Assembly: GCF_015689335.1 (NCBI RefSeq) | Contig: NZ_CP065053.1 | Coordinates: forward strand, 1,550,001-1,614,000 | Reading direction: 5' to 3' | Length of the DNA stretch: 64,000 nt | Source of the DNA: Massilia antarctica | Lineage (GTDB): Bacteria; Pseudomonadota; Gammaproteobacteria; Burkholderiales; Burkholderiaceae_D | Shown here: piece after piece, positions 14,385 through 23,182 of the stretch | Layout: every line of letters begins with the position of its first letter | Position numbering within the stretch: the first letter of the stretch is position 1 | The notes under the pieces: model-generated | What the model was told of the DNA's origin: nothing | Seen by the model: only the letters and a program-made list of their open reading frames with translations | Database searches by the model: none | Position numbers and translations under genes: made by a program

Positions 14385-14705
14385 ATGAACCTAAAAAACC
14401 GCGTTGTCGGTGCATTCATTGCCCTGGGAGTTACTGGTGCAGGAACAATCATTTTTCCTTTTGCTCTGGTTATTTTTTTACGAGGACACCATTGGGAGAT
14501 CATCTATCTATACGCGTCTATTCCATATTGCGGAGGCGTCGTGCTGGCTGTGGCTGCCTGTTTCGGATTCTTAACGGGTGCAGGCCAAGTTCAATACGTA
14601 TTGAGTCAAATGTTTTTTTACTCAGAAAATGTCAATGTGGCATTAGCGATAGCTGCATGGAGCGCGCTCATTGTCAGTGGCACGTTCGGATATTGGCTTG
14701 CGTGA
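14385..14705 (+). CDS. Small hydrophobic membrane protein, unknown function
   Basis: A 106-aa protein with about three hydrophobic spans (AFIALGVTGAGTIIFPFALV; IIYLYASIPYCGGVVLAVAA; VALAIAAWSALIVSG). I do not recognise the family. I took the ATG at 14385 because the 22 upstream in-frame residues are not membrane-like; AAGG lies about 12 nt before it. The stretch 14200-14700 is clearly more AT-rich than its neighbours, which suggests recent transfer. It converges on the serine hydrolase gene. Confidence 0.5.
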   Translation: MNLKNRVVGAFIALGVTGAGTIIFPFALVIFLRGHHWEIIYLYASIPYCGGVVLAVAACFGFLTGAGQVQYVLSQMFFYSENVNVALAIAAWSALIVSGTFGYWLA

Positions 14706-14743
14706 CGGGATAAATATCTACGATACTGACGAGCAGGGAAGCC

Positions 14744-15790
14744 TCACGCCATTGCCGCCAGCATGCGCTCCATGTCCGGTTCCGCGCTGTCGCAGTTGGC
14801 CAGATAGATCACGGACAGCCGCCGCGCCGGCATCCGCATCAGCAGTGTATGAAAGCTCCACAAGCAGCCACTATGAAAAACCACATCGGTGCCCTCACGC
14901 CGAATGATCTCCAGCCCGAAACGATACGGCAGCGCCGTGCCATCCACCAAAGGCGATGGCTGCAGCATCGCATGCAGCAGGCTTGCGCAATCGGCCCACT
15001 GCCGATGCCACTCACGCTCCCACAGCACCAGTTCATCGGTGCTGGCATACACCCCACCGTCGCCAACCGTATTCGCGTTCCCCAGATGCTGTTTGTACCG
15101 GCGTGGCCGCGCCGCATCCGCCGCGTAACTGAACACACGGTGCGCAAGCACATTGCTGCGGTCATCGTCAAACCCCATCCGTTCAATTCCCAGCGGCTTG
15201 AACAAGGTCTCGTATGCAAAACGCGCCGGCGACAATCCACTCAGGCGTTCAATCAATGCCGCGAGCAGGATGTAATTGCTGTTGCTGTAGCCATGCTTTG
15301 TGCCGGTCGGAAAATCGACCGCATCGAAGCACGCAATCATCTTCAGAATCAGCGCATTATTAAAATAGTCGGCTTCATGCCGCCCCAGCTGGCACGCTAA
15401 AAACTGAAAATAATCGGGAATCCCGCTGCTGTGATTGAGCAGCGAGCGTAACGGAAACGTCTGCTCCATCCGCGCCAGTTCCGGCAGATGCGCGCACACA
15501 TCGTCATCGAGTCCCATCCTCCCGGCGCGCACCAGCGCCAGCACGCAGGCCGCCGTAAACTGCTTCGATTCCGACGCCAGATAATAAGCCGATTTTCCCG
15601 ACAGCGGCACCTCCAGCTCCAGCGACGCCAGCCCATGATGCAACTCGCATACCACCGCATTTTCCTCCAGCACGACGGCACTGAAACCCGGGCCATCCGC
15701 AGGTAATGTCGATTGAAGTTCGAGAAAATACTGGCGCAATTTTTTTATCGTGATGAACGCTGATAACGGGACAGGAAAGGCACTGTACAC
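14744..15790 (-). CDS. Serine hydrolase, beta-lactamase class C / PBP-like
   Basis: A 348-aa protein of the class C beta-lactamase (beta-lactamase-related, Pfam Beta-lactamase) family. The catalytic SxxK is S73-E-S-K76, the YxN element is Y168-S-N170 and the KTG-like triad is H306-S-G308. I see no clear signal peptide, so it may be cytoplasmic, as are several esterase/peptidase members of this family. The substrate is unknown and the name beta-lactamase would not imply antibiotic resistance. It is divergent from tex, with 132 bp between their starts. Confidence 0.85.
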   Translation of the reverse strand: MYSAFPVPLSAFITIKKLRQYFLELQSTLPADGPGFSAVVLEENAVVCELHHGLASLELEVPLSGKSAYYLASESKQFTAACVLALVRAGRMGLDDDVCAHLPELARMEQTFPLRSLLNHSSGIPDYFQFLACQLGRHEADYFNNALILKMIACFDAVDFPTGTKHGYSNSNYILLAALIERLSGLSPARFAYETLFKPLGIERMGFDDDRSNVLAHRVFSYAADAARPRRYKQHLGNANTVGDGGVYASTDELVLWEREWHRQWADCASLLHAMLQPSPLVDGTALPYRFGLEIIRREGTDVVFHSGCLWSFHTLLMRMPARRLSVIYLANCDSAEPDMERMLAAMA

Positions 15791-15922
15791 TGCGCGGTAT
15801 CAATCAGCTAAACCAGCGGCCAAACCAGCGGCCGCCCTGCACACCGTTCGAGCACTGTCAAGACTGGCGCATTCGCCGCGATTGCGTATCATTCCGTGCT
15901 TGACTCACCAGGATGTTCACCC

Positions 15923-18274
15923 ATGCTCCCAACTATCGAACAACGCCTCGCCATAGAACTTGCCGCCAAGCCTGTACAAGTTGCCGCCGCCATTGCCCTG
16001 CTGGACGAGGGCGCCACCGTTCCCTTCATCGCGCGCTACCGCAAGGAAGCGACCGGCGGGCTGGACGATATCCAGTTGCGCCTGCTGGAAGAACGCCTGC
16101 GCTACCTGCGCGAGCTGGAAGACCGGCGCGCCGCGATCATCTCGTCCATCACCGAACAGAACAAGATGACGCCGGCCCTGCTCGACGCCGTCACCCACGC
16201 CGAAGACAAGACCCGGCTGGAAGACCTCTACCTGCCCTACAAGCAGAAGCGCCGCACCAAGGCCCAGATCGCGATCGAAGCGGGCCTGGCGCCCCTGGCC
16301 GACAAGCTGCTGGGCGACCCGACCGTCGCCCCGGAAGAAGAAGCCGCCAACTACCTGCGCGACGCCTTCACCAGCGACGACGGCAACAACCCCGGCGTGG
16401 TCGACACCAAGGCCGCGCTGGACGGCGCGCGCCAGATCCTGATGGAACGCTTCGCCGAAGACGCAACCCTTCTGCAATCGCTGCGCGAATACGTGCGCGA
16501 ACACGGCATCGTCGAATCGAAGGTGGTCGAAGGCAAACAGGATGAAGGCGAAAAATTCGCCGATTACTTCGACTACTCCGAAACCATTTCCACCGTTCCC
16601 TCGCACCGCGCGCTGGCCCTCTTGCGCGGCCGCCGCGAAGGCGTGCTGGACGTGGTGCTGCGCCTCGACACCGAAGCCGAAAAGCCGAAATGGGACGCGC
16701 CGCACAACCCGTGCGAAGGCCGCATCGCCGCGCGCTTCGGCATCAAGAACCTGGGCCGCCCGGCCGACAAATGGCTGGCCGATACGGCCCGCTGGACCTG
16801 GCGCGTCAAAAGCTTCATGCACCTCGAAACGGAGCTGATGGGCGCCCTGCGCGAACGCGCCGAACTCGATGCCATCAACGTGTTCGCCCTGAACCTCAAA
16901 GCGCTGCTGCTGGCCGCGCCGGCCGGCCCGCGCGCCACCATGGGCCTGGACCCGGGCTTGCGCACCGGCGTCAAGGTGGCCGTGGTCGATGCCACCGGCA
17001 AGGTGGTCGACACCGCCGTCATCTACCCGCACCAGCCGCGCAACGACTGGGACGGTTCGCTCCACGTGCTCGGCGCGCTGGCCGCGAAACACAATGTGTC
17101 GCTGATCTCGATCGGCAACGGCACCGCCTCGCGCGAAACCGACAAGCTGGCGCAAGACCTGATCAAGCAGCGCGCGGAACTCAAGCTCACCAAGATCGTC
17201 GTCTCGGAAGCCGGCGCCTCGGTCTACTCGGCCTCCGAATTCGCCTCGCGCGAACTGCCCGACATGGACGTGTCGCTGCGCGGGGCGGTGTCGATCGCGC
17301 GCCGCCTGCAAGACCCGCTGGCCGAACTGGTGAAGATCGATCCGAAATCGATCGGCGTGGGCCAGTACCAGCACGATGTCAGCCAGACCCAGTTGGCGCG
17401 CTCGCTCGACGCCGTCGTCGAAGATTGCGTGAACGCGGTCGGGGTGGACGTCAACACCGCCTCGGCGCCGCTGCTGGCGCGCGTGTCGGGCCTCTCCTCC
17501 AGCGTGGCGCAGGCCATCGTCACCTACCGCGACCTGAAAGGCGCCTTCACCTCGCGCGCGGACCTGAAAGCGGTGCCGCGCCTGGGCGACAAAACCTTCG
17601 AACAGGCGGCGGGCTTCCTGCGCGTGATGGGCGGCGCCAATCCGCTCGACGCCTCGGCGGTGCACCCGGAATCGTATCCGCTGGTGGAAAAAATCCTTGC
17701 CGATATCAAGAAGGAGATGAAGGCCGTCATCGGCGACGCCTCGCTCCTCAAGACACTCAATCCAGCCAAGTACGCGGATGACAAATTCGGCGTGCCGACC
17801 ATTACCGACATCCTCAAGGAGCTGGAAAAGCCGGGCCGCGATCCGCGCCCCGAATTCACCACCGCCACCTTCAAGGAAGGCGTGGAAGAGATCCGCGACC
17901 TGCGCCCGGACATGATTCTGGAAGGCGTGGTGACCAACGTGGCCGCCTTTGGCGCGTTCGTCGACATCGGCGTGCACCAGGATGGACTGGTGCATATCTC
18001 GGCGCTGTCGAACACCTTCGTCAAGGACCCGCACACGGTGGTCAAGGCTGGCCAGGTGGTGCGCGTGAAGGTGCTGGAAGTGGACGAGAAGCGCAAGCGC
18101 ATCGCCCTGACCATGCGCCTGACCGACAGCGCGCCGCAGGCCGGCTCCAAGCCCGAGCAGCGCGGCGACCGCACCGACGGCAAGCGCCTGGCGCAGCACC
18201 AGCAGAAGCAGGACCGCGCGCCGGCACCGGCCGGCGGCTCGATGGCGGCAGCCTTCGCCAAGCTGCGCGGGTAA
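15923..18274 (+). CDS. tex: Tex, RNA-binding transcription accessory protein
   Basis: A 783-aa Tex family protein. Domains in order are the N-terminal Tex helical region, a YqgF/RNase H-like fold ([17 protein letters not shown]), helix-hairpin-helix repeats ([11 protein letters not shown] and [20 protein letters not shown]) and a C-terminal S1 RNA-binding domain ([20 protein letters not shown]). The start [10 protein letters not shown] is preceded by AGGA at about 10 nt; the in-frame codons before it lack family resemblance. Tex binds nucleic acid and influences transcription. The tail after S1 is polar and low-complexity. Confidence 0.95.
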   Translation: MLPTIEQRLAIELAAKPVQVAAAIALLDEGATVPFIARYRKEATGGLDDIQLRLLEERLRYLRELEDRRAAIISSITEQNKMTPALLDAVTHAEDKTRLEDLYLPYKQKRRTKAQIAIEAGLAPLADKLLGDPTVAPEEEAANYLRDAFTSDDGNNPGVVDTKAALDGARQILMERFAEDATLLQSLREYVREHGIVESKVVEGKQDEGEKFADYFDYSETISTVPSHRALALLRGRREGVLDVVLRLDTEAEKPKWDAPHNPCEGRIAARFGIKNLGRPADKWLADTARWTWRVKSFMHLETELMGALRERAELDAINVFALNLKALLLAAPAGPRATMGLDPGLRTGVKVAVVDATGKVVDTAVIYPHQPRNDWDGSLHVLGALAAKHNVSLISIGNGTASRETDKLAQDLIKQRAELKLTKIVVSEAGASVYSASEFASRELPDMDVSLRGAVSIARRLQDPLAELVKIDPKSIGVGQYQHDVSQTQLARSLDAVVEDCVNAVGVDVNTASAPLLARVSGLSSSVAQAIVTYRDLKGAFTSRADLKAVPRLGDKTFEQAAGFLRVMGGANPLDASAVHPESYPLVEKILADIKKEMKAVIGDASLLKTLNPAKYADDKFGVPTITDILKELEKPGRDPRPEFTTATFKEGVEEIRDLRPDMILEGVVTNVAAFGAFVDIGVHQDGLVHISALSNTFVKDPHTVVKAGQVVRVKVLEVDEKRKRIALTMRLTDSAPQAGSKPEQRGDRTDGKRLAQHQQKQDRAPAPAGGSMAAAFAKLRG

Positions 18275-18281
18275 GCCGTCC

Positions 18282-18761
18282 ATGATCGCCATCGCCGCCT
18301 GCGATCCGGACAGCCCTGATGCCCGCATCCTGATCGAGGAACTGTCGGCGGCGCTGGCGGCGCTCACGGGCGACAGCGGCAAGGCCTCGTTCGCGGCCGA
18401 CGATACGCGGGTGGCGCGCTCGCTGTTCGTGGTGGCGCGCGGCGCGGCCGGGCAAGCGCTCGGCTGCGCGGCACTGCGCCCGCTCGATGACGACGTGGGG
18501 GAAGTCAAACGCATGTTCGCGCGCCCCGGAACGAACGGTGTCGGCGCGGCCTTGCTGGCGCACGTGGAGCAGGCGGCGCAGGGCCTCGGCTACCGCCAGC
18601 TGTGGCTCGAAACGCGCAAGGTCAACACGCGCGCCGTGGCTTTCTACGCCAGGCACGGTTACAGTGTCATTTCCAACTACGGTAAATACGTCGGGCGCGA
18701 TGACGCGGTTTGCCTGGGCCGAATCCTGAAGGCTACCTCCGTCGTTCCCGAGCAGGGCTAG
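18282..18761 (+). CDS. GNAT-family N-acetyltransferase with repeat-derived C-terminus
   Basis: A 159-aa acetyltransferase. The acetyl-CoA loop region is MFARPGTNGVGAALLAHVEQAA, and the motif B helix is LWLETRKVNTRAVAFYARHGY. The substrate is unknown. It starts 7 bp after tex and may be cotranscribed with it. The last codons (TSVVPEQG and stop) lie within a degenerate copy of the dispersed palindrome, so the natural C-terminus seems to have been replaced or extended by the repeat. Confidence 0.85.
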   Translation: MIAIAACDPDSPDARILIEELSAALAALTGDSGKASFAADDTRVARSLFVVARGAAGQALGCAALRPLDDDVGEVKRMFARPGTNGVGAALLAHVEQAAQGLGYRQLWLETRKVNTRAVAFYARHGYSVISNYGKYVGRDDAVCLGRILKATSVVPEQG

Positions 18762-18841
18762 GCGCCCCCACGGCAACCCAAGGTCGTGGCGCAGTCACGG
18801 GCTAATCAGAACTTGGGTTCCCGCCTGCGCGGGAACGACGG
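18739..18841. repeat. Degenerate inverted pair of dRS3-like repeats, spacer type A
   Basis: The left arm (CCGTCGTTCCCGAGCAGG, 18739-18756) overlaps the end of the GNAT gene. The right arm at 18811-18841 (ACTTGGGTTCCCGCCTGCGC onward) is intact. The spacer carries AACCCAAG and AACTTGGG, as in the pair at 63621-63711. Confidence 0.75.
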
Positions 18842-18970
18842 TGGTGGGTACCCCTACGCCAAAGTAACTAGCCGGCGGCTACATCCAACGCCGCCGGCCC
18901 CCAAACGTCCACCCCCCGCCGTTTTCTTATAAAATGGCGGCATCTAACCTATTTCCCACCGAGGCAAGCC

Positions 18971-19282
18971 ATGAGCGACGTAAAAACCTGGATCAAAGAA
19001 ACCGTAACCGCCACTCCCGTGGTGCTGTTCATGAAGGGAACCGCGCAGTTTCCACAATGCGGCTTTTCCGGCCGTGCCATCCAGATCCTGAAAGCCTGCG
19101 GCGTCGAGAACATCGCCACCGTCAACGTGCTGGAAGACCCGGAAGTGCGCCAGGGTATCAAGGACTATTCGAACTGGCCGACCATTCCCCAGCTCTACGT
19201 CAAGGGTGAATTCATCGGCGGCTCCGACATCATGAACGAGATGTTCGAATCGGGCGAACTCAAAGCCCTGCTCGATGCCTGA
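18971..19282 (+). CDS. grxD: Monothiol glutaredoxin GrxD (Grx4 type)
   Basis: A 103-aa monothiol glutaredoxin. The CGFS active site is at residues 30-33, preceded by the conserved KGT (K22) of glutathione binding, and the [19 protein letters not shown] block is typical of Grx4. These proteins carry and deliver 2Fe-2S clusters. A GAGG ribosome-binding site lies about 9 nt before the ATG, and a TATAAA-like -10 lies near 18929. The 3' end overlaps ubiX by 8 bp. Confidence 0.96.
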   Translation: MSDVKTWIKETVTATPVVLFMKGTAQFPQCGFSGRAIQILKACGVENIATVNVLEDPEVRQGIKDYSNWPTIPQLYVKGEFIGGSDIMNEMFESGELKALLDA

Positions 19283-19883
19283 TGGTCGCCCGCGGCGCCT
19301 GGTTGTCGCCATCACCGGCGCCACCGGCGCCGTGTATGGCGTGCGCTTGGTGCAGCAACTGGCCGCCACACCCGGCATCGAAACCCACCTGATCGTCTCC
19401 GACGCAGCCGTCCTGACCCTGCACCAGGAACTGGGCATGCAGCGCCGCGAGGTCGAGGCGCTGGCCCATGTCGTGCACAAGAACCGCGATGTGGGCGCCT
19501 CGATCGCCAGCGGCTCGTTCCAGTCCGACGGCATGGTGATCGCGCCCTGCTCGATGAAAACCCTGGCCGCCGTGGCCCTGGGCCTGTCCGACAACCTGAT
19601 CGCGCGCGCCGCCGATGTGGTGCTCAAGGAGCGCCGCCGGCTGGTGCTGATGGTGCGCGAAACCCCGTTCAACCTGGCGCACCTGCGCAATATGACGGCG
19701 GTCACGGAAATGGGAGGAGTGATCTTTCCACCGCTGCCGAGCTTTTATCACAAGCCGGAAAGCATCGACGAGATGGTCGATCATACGGTGGGACGGGTGA
19801 TGGACCTGTTTGGGGTGGAGCATGCCCTGGCCCCGCGCTGGGGCGGCATGAAAGCCGGTTCGGACACGACGCCGGACACCTGA
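19275..19883 (+). CDS. ubiX: UbiX, flavin prenyltransferase
   Basis: A 202-aa enzyme that prenylates FMN to make prenyl-FMN, the cofactor of UbiD-type decarboxylases used in ubiquinone synthesis. The N-terminal flavin-binding sequence is [20 protein letters not shown]. The conserved block [20 protein letters not shown] and the C-terminal [13 protein letters not shown] are also present. Length is normal. It overlaps grxD by 8 bp, so the two are translationally coupled. Confidence 0.96.
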   Translation: MPDGRPRRLVVAITGATGAVYGVRLVQQLAATPGIETHLIVSDAAVLTLHQELGMQRREVEALAHVVHKNRDVGASIASGSFQSDGMVIAPCSMKTLAAVALGLSDNLIARAADVVLKERRRLVLMVRETPFNLAHLRNMTAVTEMGGVIFPPLPSFYHKPESIDEMVDHTVGRVMDLFGVEHALAPRWGGMKAGSDTTPDT

Positions 19884-19937
19884 GGCGTGCGGGCGGCCGC
19901 GCCAGCCTGGCGCCGGCGCTTCCTTGCCGGGCGTTGC

Positions 19938-20108
19938 TCAGCGCTTGTCGAACTGCCAGCTGTCGGCCTTTTTCAATTCTTTTGCTTCCTCGACCATGCG
20001 GCGATGCTGGATGCGCTTGCGCATCACTTCCGCATGCTGCGCCGCAGTCATCGGGGGAACGGTCATCAGGTCCTTGAGCTGCGCGGTGTTGCTGTAGTTA
20101 CTTTTCAT
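19938..20108 (-). CDS. Small conserved-looking polar protein, unknown function
   Basis: A 56-aa protein that is highly charged and helical (MTAAQHAEVMRKRIQHRRMV then EEAKELKKADSW). I do not recognise a family. The ATG at 20108 (MKSNYSNTAQ) is preferred over 20150, since the upstream codons look random; GAGGA lies about 12 nt upstream. It has no operon partner: ubiX converges on it from the left. Confidence 0.5.
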   Translation of the reverse strand: MKSNYSNTAQLKDLMTVPPMTAAQHAEVMRKRIQHRRMVEEAKELKKADSWQFDKR

Positions 20109-20443
20109 AAGGCGGCTGAATCCTCGGCTTGGTGCGTAACGGGATGACAAGACTACAAGTGCTGCTGCGATTATGAGCCACTATTCCGGTTTTGGGCGGC
20201 ACAATATAATTTCATTCCCAAAAGAAACTCTACCCGTGGTCTGACCATTGTGCATGAATTTTATGGCGTCGCCATGACAAATCATAAAGCCGCGTCGAAT
20301 TTGTAGAGGACCGGGTCAAGGTAGGGGGGTGGAGGCGGCGCGGACTGCGGCCGTGATCAGCCAGCGGCCCAAAATCAGGCGCGTCAGCGTGACAAGAATA
20401 GTTTTAGATCAACGCTATCATTGCCGACATATATGTTAAATCG

Positions 20444-20851
20444 CTACTTTTGGTAATTAATGCGTACCAGCATGCGAATGAATTCTCTCGCAATTTGACG
20501 ATGATGCTCGTCCAAACGCTGTAAATCGGCGATTAATTTCACGTCGGCCGATTCGAAGCGTGACAAACCGGCTGCGCCGTCGCCGTTGGCGGCGGCACTT
20601 TCGTCGCCGCCAAAGCGCAGCCATTCCGCCGGCACGCCCAGCCATTGGGCGATCATGCGCAGCTTCTCTTGGGTGGGTATAGCCTCTCCCACCAGCCATT
20701 TCCGGGCGGCGTGCACTGTAATCGGCCGTCCATCGAAGCGAATGTTAAATTCCCGCGCCAAGCGTGTGGGACTGTCGGGTGAGTAGTGGGCGTTCTTCAG
20801 TGCCTGCTGCAGGCGTTCACTAAAGCTTTCCCGTTCGTTGGATGAATTCAT
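20444..20851 (-). CDS. Helix-turn-helix transcriptional regulator, phage-repressor-like
   Basis: A protein of about 135 aa. Residues 10-70 form a HTH_XRE-like domain (SERLQQALKNAHYSPDSPTR, then the recognition region ITVHAARKWLVGEAIPTQEK and LRMIAQWLGVPAEWLRFGG). The C-terminal half is helical and may dimerise. The start at 20851 fits family-style N-termini; an alternative Met at 20878 has a better-placed GAAGAG. It is divergent from liuR across about 490 bp that contains inverted repeats, which are possible operators. Confidence 0.75.
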   Translation of the reverse strand: MNSSNERESFSERLQQALKNAHYSPDSPTRLAREFNIRFDGRPITVHAARKWLVGEAIPTQEKLRMIAQWLGVPAEWLRFGGDESAAANGDGAAGLSRFESADVKLIADLQRLDEHHRQIAREFIRMLVRINYQK

Positions 20852-21000
20852 GGGTGGCACTATTTCACGCAACGGCATGAAAGTCAGTCTCTTCACAGTT
20901 GAGACCAATTGTGACAACTCCCACTTTGCATGTAACAATTTGGCAGGCATTGTACATGTCCGGGACGCGGTCGGCGGGCGCGAAAAATCTTGATTGATAA

Positions 21001-21057
21001 ACACTGATTTGCGCGGTCCGGTCGGCGCGAAAGTCACTTGGTCGACCAAATCAGTGT
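21001..21057. repeat. 10-bp inverted repeat flanking a 12-bp palindrome
   Basis: ACACTGATTT (21001-21010) is repeated exactly in inverted form as AAATCAGTGT (21048-21057). TTGGTCGACCAA at 21038-21049 is itself a perfect palindrome and overlaps the right arm by two bases. Position between divergent genes suggests an operator. Confidence 0.55.
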
Positions 21058-21246
21058 AGATCGCCCCAACCCGGCGTCCCCTGCGCACGATCACGCGGTT
21101 TGTGCTGGATCAGATGCAAATACATGAGTCCGGTATAGCAATCCGGTCCAAACACGGCCGCGGGCCAAGGCCAGGGGCGAACGGAATGGCTGCGGCGGGA
21201 ACCCCATCTTTCGCGTTCGGGATGGCGGCAGGCACGCTACAATAGG

Positions 21247-21264
21247 TTGACGTTGACGTAAACG
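21247..21264 (+). promoter_or_regulatory. LiuR-type operator and promoter upstream of liuR
   Basis: The sequence TTGACGTTGACGTAAACG is, in reverse complement, a 17 of 18 match to the box in front of ivd. The inner TTGACG (21253) could be a -35 with CATATT 18 bp downstream, as expected for a MerR-type promoter, so the regulator probably controls itself. Confidence 0.7.
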
Positions 21265-21345
21265 GAAGCCAATACGCATATTCGCGCAGGCGATTTCCGC
21301 GCCGTCTCCTCCCACCGCCGCTTCTTATTAGTTGATGAGCCACTG

Positions 21346-21744
21346 ATGTCCCTACGTACCTATACCATCGCCGAACTGGCGCGCGAATTCGACATTACCG
21401 CGCGCGCCATCCGTTTCTACGAAGACCAGGGCTTGCTGCGCCCCAGCCGCGAAGGCGTGGGTGGACGCAACCGGGTCTACACGGCACGCGACCGCACCCA
21501 TCTCAAGCTGACCTTGCGCGGCAAGCGCCTCGGCCTGACCTTGTCGGAAATCAAGAGCATCGTCGACATGTACGAGTCGCCCAAGGATACTGCGGCCCAG
21601 ATGAACCGCTTCCTCGGCGTGCTGGCCCACCAGCGCGAAACCCTGGAGCGCCAGCGCGAGGATATCGACATGGCCCTGGCCGAAATTGCCGCCCATGAAG
21701 AAGAATGCCGCCGCATGCTGGCCGAAACCACCGCCAACGCCTGA
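21346..21744 (+). CDS. liuR: LiuR, MerR-family regulator of branched-chain amino acid catabolism
   Basis: A 132-aa MerR regulator. The winged helix-turn-helix occupies residues 6-75 ([20 protein letters not shown] then [12 protein letters not shown] and RNRVYTARD), followed by a coiled-coil dimerisation helix ([20 protein letters not shown]). There is no cysteine-rich metal site. Family resemblance, the adjacent isovaleryl-CoA dehydrogenase gene and two matching operators point to LiuR, the regulator of leucine/isovalerate use in proteobacteria. Confidence 0.9.
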   Translation: MSLRTYTIAELAREFDITARAIRFYEDQGLLRPSREGVGGRNRVYTARDRTHLKLTLRGKRLGLTLSEIKSIVDMYESPKDTAAQMNRFLGVLAHQRETLERQREDIDMALAEIAAHEEECRRMLAETTANA

Positions 21745-21766
21745 GGCCACAAAAAAGCGCGACTGC

Positions 21767-21788
21767 TTGACGTTTACGTTAACGTCAA
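21767..21788 (+). promoter_or_regulatory. LiuR-type operator upstream of ivd
   Basis: A near-perfect 22-bp palindrome begins TTGACGTTTACG and ends TTAACGTCAA. It contains CGTTTACGTTAACGTCAA, the reverse complement of the liuR box with one change. It resembles the published LiuR motif and lies 50 bp before the ivd start. Confidence 0.8.
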
Positions 21789-21838
21789 ACATGCGTATGA
21801 TGAAGTCTTCCCATTCCGACCCCCGCGAGGACGACACC

Positions 21839-23023
21839 ATGCTGCATCTTCCAGGCTTGACCTTTGACCATGGCGAAGACATCGCCGCGCTGCGCGAAGC
21901 AGTTCAACAATTCGCCGCGGTAGAGATCGCTCCCCGCGCGGCGGAAATCGACCGCAGCGACCAATTCCCGATGGACCTGTGGCGCAAGATGGGCGACCTG
22001 GGCGTGCTCGGCATCACCGTCGACGAGCAGTACGGCGGCGCCCAGATGGGCTACCTGGCCCACATCGTGGCGATGGAAGAAATTTCGCGCGCGTCGGCCT
22101 CGGTCGGCCTGTCGTACGGCGCCCACTCGAATCTGTGCGTCAACCAGATCAAGCGCAACGGCACCGAAGAACAGAAGATGAAGTACCTGCCCAAGCTCAT
22201 TTCCGGCGAATACATCGGCGCCCTGGCCATGTCCGAGCCGAACGCGGGATCGGATGTGGTCAGCATGAAGCTGCGCGCCGACTTCAAGGGCGACCGCTGG
22301 GTGCTCAACGGCACCAAGATGTGGATCACCAACGGCCCTGACGCCGACGTGCTGGTGGTGTACGCCAAGAACGACCTGGAAGCCGGCCCGCGCGGCATGA
22401 CGGCTTTCATCATCGAAAAAGGCTACAAGGGTTTCTCGATCGCGCAAAAACTCGACAAGCTGGGCATGCGCGGCTCGCACACGGGCGAACTGGTATTCCA
22501 GGATTGCGAAGTGCCGGCCGAAAACGTGCTGGGCGGCCTGGGCAAGGGTGTCAATGTGCTGATGTCGGGCCTCGATTTCGAGCGCACCGTGCTGTCGGGC
22601 GGGCCGCTGGGCATCATGGCGGCCTGCATGGATGCGGTGGTGCCGTATGTGCACGAGCGCAAGCAGTTCGGCCAGCCGATCGGCGAATTCCAGCTCATGC
22701 AGGGCAAACTGGCCGATATGTACTCGACCATGATGGCGTGCAAGGCGTATGTGTACGCCGTGGGCCAGGCCTGCGACCGCGCCAAGACGCCGGAAGCGAT
22801 CCGCAACCTGCGCAAGGATGCCGCTGGCGCGATCCTGTACAGCGCCGAAAAGGCCACCTGGATGGCGGGCGAAGCGATCCAGACCCTGGGCGGCAATGGT
22901 TATATCAACGAGTATCCGGTCGGACGTCTGTGGCGCGATGCGAAGCTCTACGAAATCGGCGCAGGCACCAGCGAAATCCGCCGCATGCTGATCGGCCGCG
23001 AACTGTTTGCAGAGACAAAGTAA
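21839..23023 (+). CDS. ivd: Isovaleryl-CoA dehydrogenase
   Basis: A 394-aa FAD acyl-CoA dehydrogenase that oxidises isovaleryl-CoA to 3-methylcrotonyl-CoA in leucine breakdown. Signatures are [18 protein letters not shown] and the C-terminal [39 protein letters not shown]. The catalytic Glu of the IVD/long-chain subgroup is in [12 protein letters not shown]. The ATG at 21839 has GAGG about 9 nt upstream; the open frame before it overlaps liuR and is not coding. The LiuR-type palindrome lies directly upstream. A perfect 30-bp hairpin follows at 23068. Confidence 0.95.
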   Translation: MLHLPGLTFDHGEDIAALREAVQQFAAVEIAPRAAEIDRSDQFPMDLWRKMGDLGVLGITVDEQYGGAQMGYLAHIVAMEEISRASASVGLSYGAHSNLCVNQIKRNGTEEQKMKYLPKLISGEYIGALAMSEPNAGSDVVSMKLRADFKGDRWVLNGTKMWITNGPDADVLVVYAKNDLEAGPRGMTAFIIEKGYKGFSIAQKLDKLGMRGSHTGELVFQDCEVPAENVLGGLGKGVNVLMSGLDFERTVLSGGPLGIMAACMDAVVPYVHERKQFGQPIGEFQLMQGKLADMYSTMMACKAYVYAVGQACDRAKTPEAIRNLRKDAAGAILYSAEKATWMAGEAIQTLGGNGYINEYPVGRLWRDAKLYEIGAGTSEIRRMLIGRELFAETK

Positions 23024-23067
23024 GTCTCCTGCCGTTCCGCAGAGTGGATATGCCACTAGGCTAAACA

Positions 23068-23097
23068 CCGTCGTTCCCGCGCAGGCGGGAACGACGG
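23068..23097. repeat. Single dRS3-like palindrome, perfect 13-bp hairpin
   Basis: CCGTCGTTCCCGC and its exact inverse GCGGGAACGACGG are separated by GCAG. It lies between ivd and aceK. As RNA it would form a strong hairpin on either strand, but no T-run follows, so it is not a standard terminator; it could affect mRNA stability. Confidence 0.85.
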
Positions 23098-23182
23098 GGT
23101 AGCTGGTGGCGGGTGCGGGCACGGCCGTAACGGCGCTACCATATAGAATAGTCTTCCCACCAAAGACTGATCGAGAAGCCAG

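Larger units (their letters stand above)
20852..21345. other. Divergent regulatory region between HTH regulator and liuR
   Basis: No gene is supported in these 494 bp. Seen here are a 10-bp perfect inverted repeat at 21001-21010/21048-21057 with the palindrome TTGGTCGACCAA (21038-21049) beside its right arm, and the LiuR-type box at 21247-21264. The AT-rich part near 20890-20960 could carry the HTH gene's promoter. Confidence 0.6.

Noticed and set aside
14207..14503. A 98-codon minus-strand frame with C-x2-C and a plausible-looking sequence
   Set aside because: It is antisense to the small membrane protein over most of its length. I could not tie it to a family, and the membrane spans on the plus strand are the stronger signal.
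18811..18841. CRISPR-like repeat
   Set aside because: The palindromes are single or in pairs at scattered places, with no regular spacer array and no cas genes.
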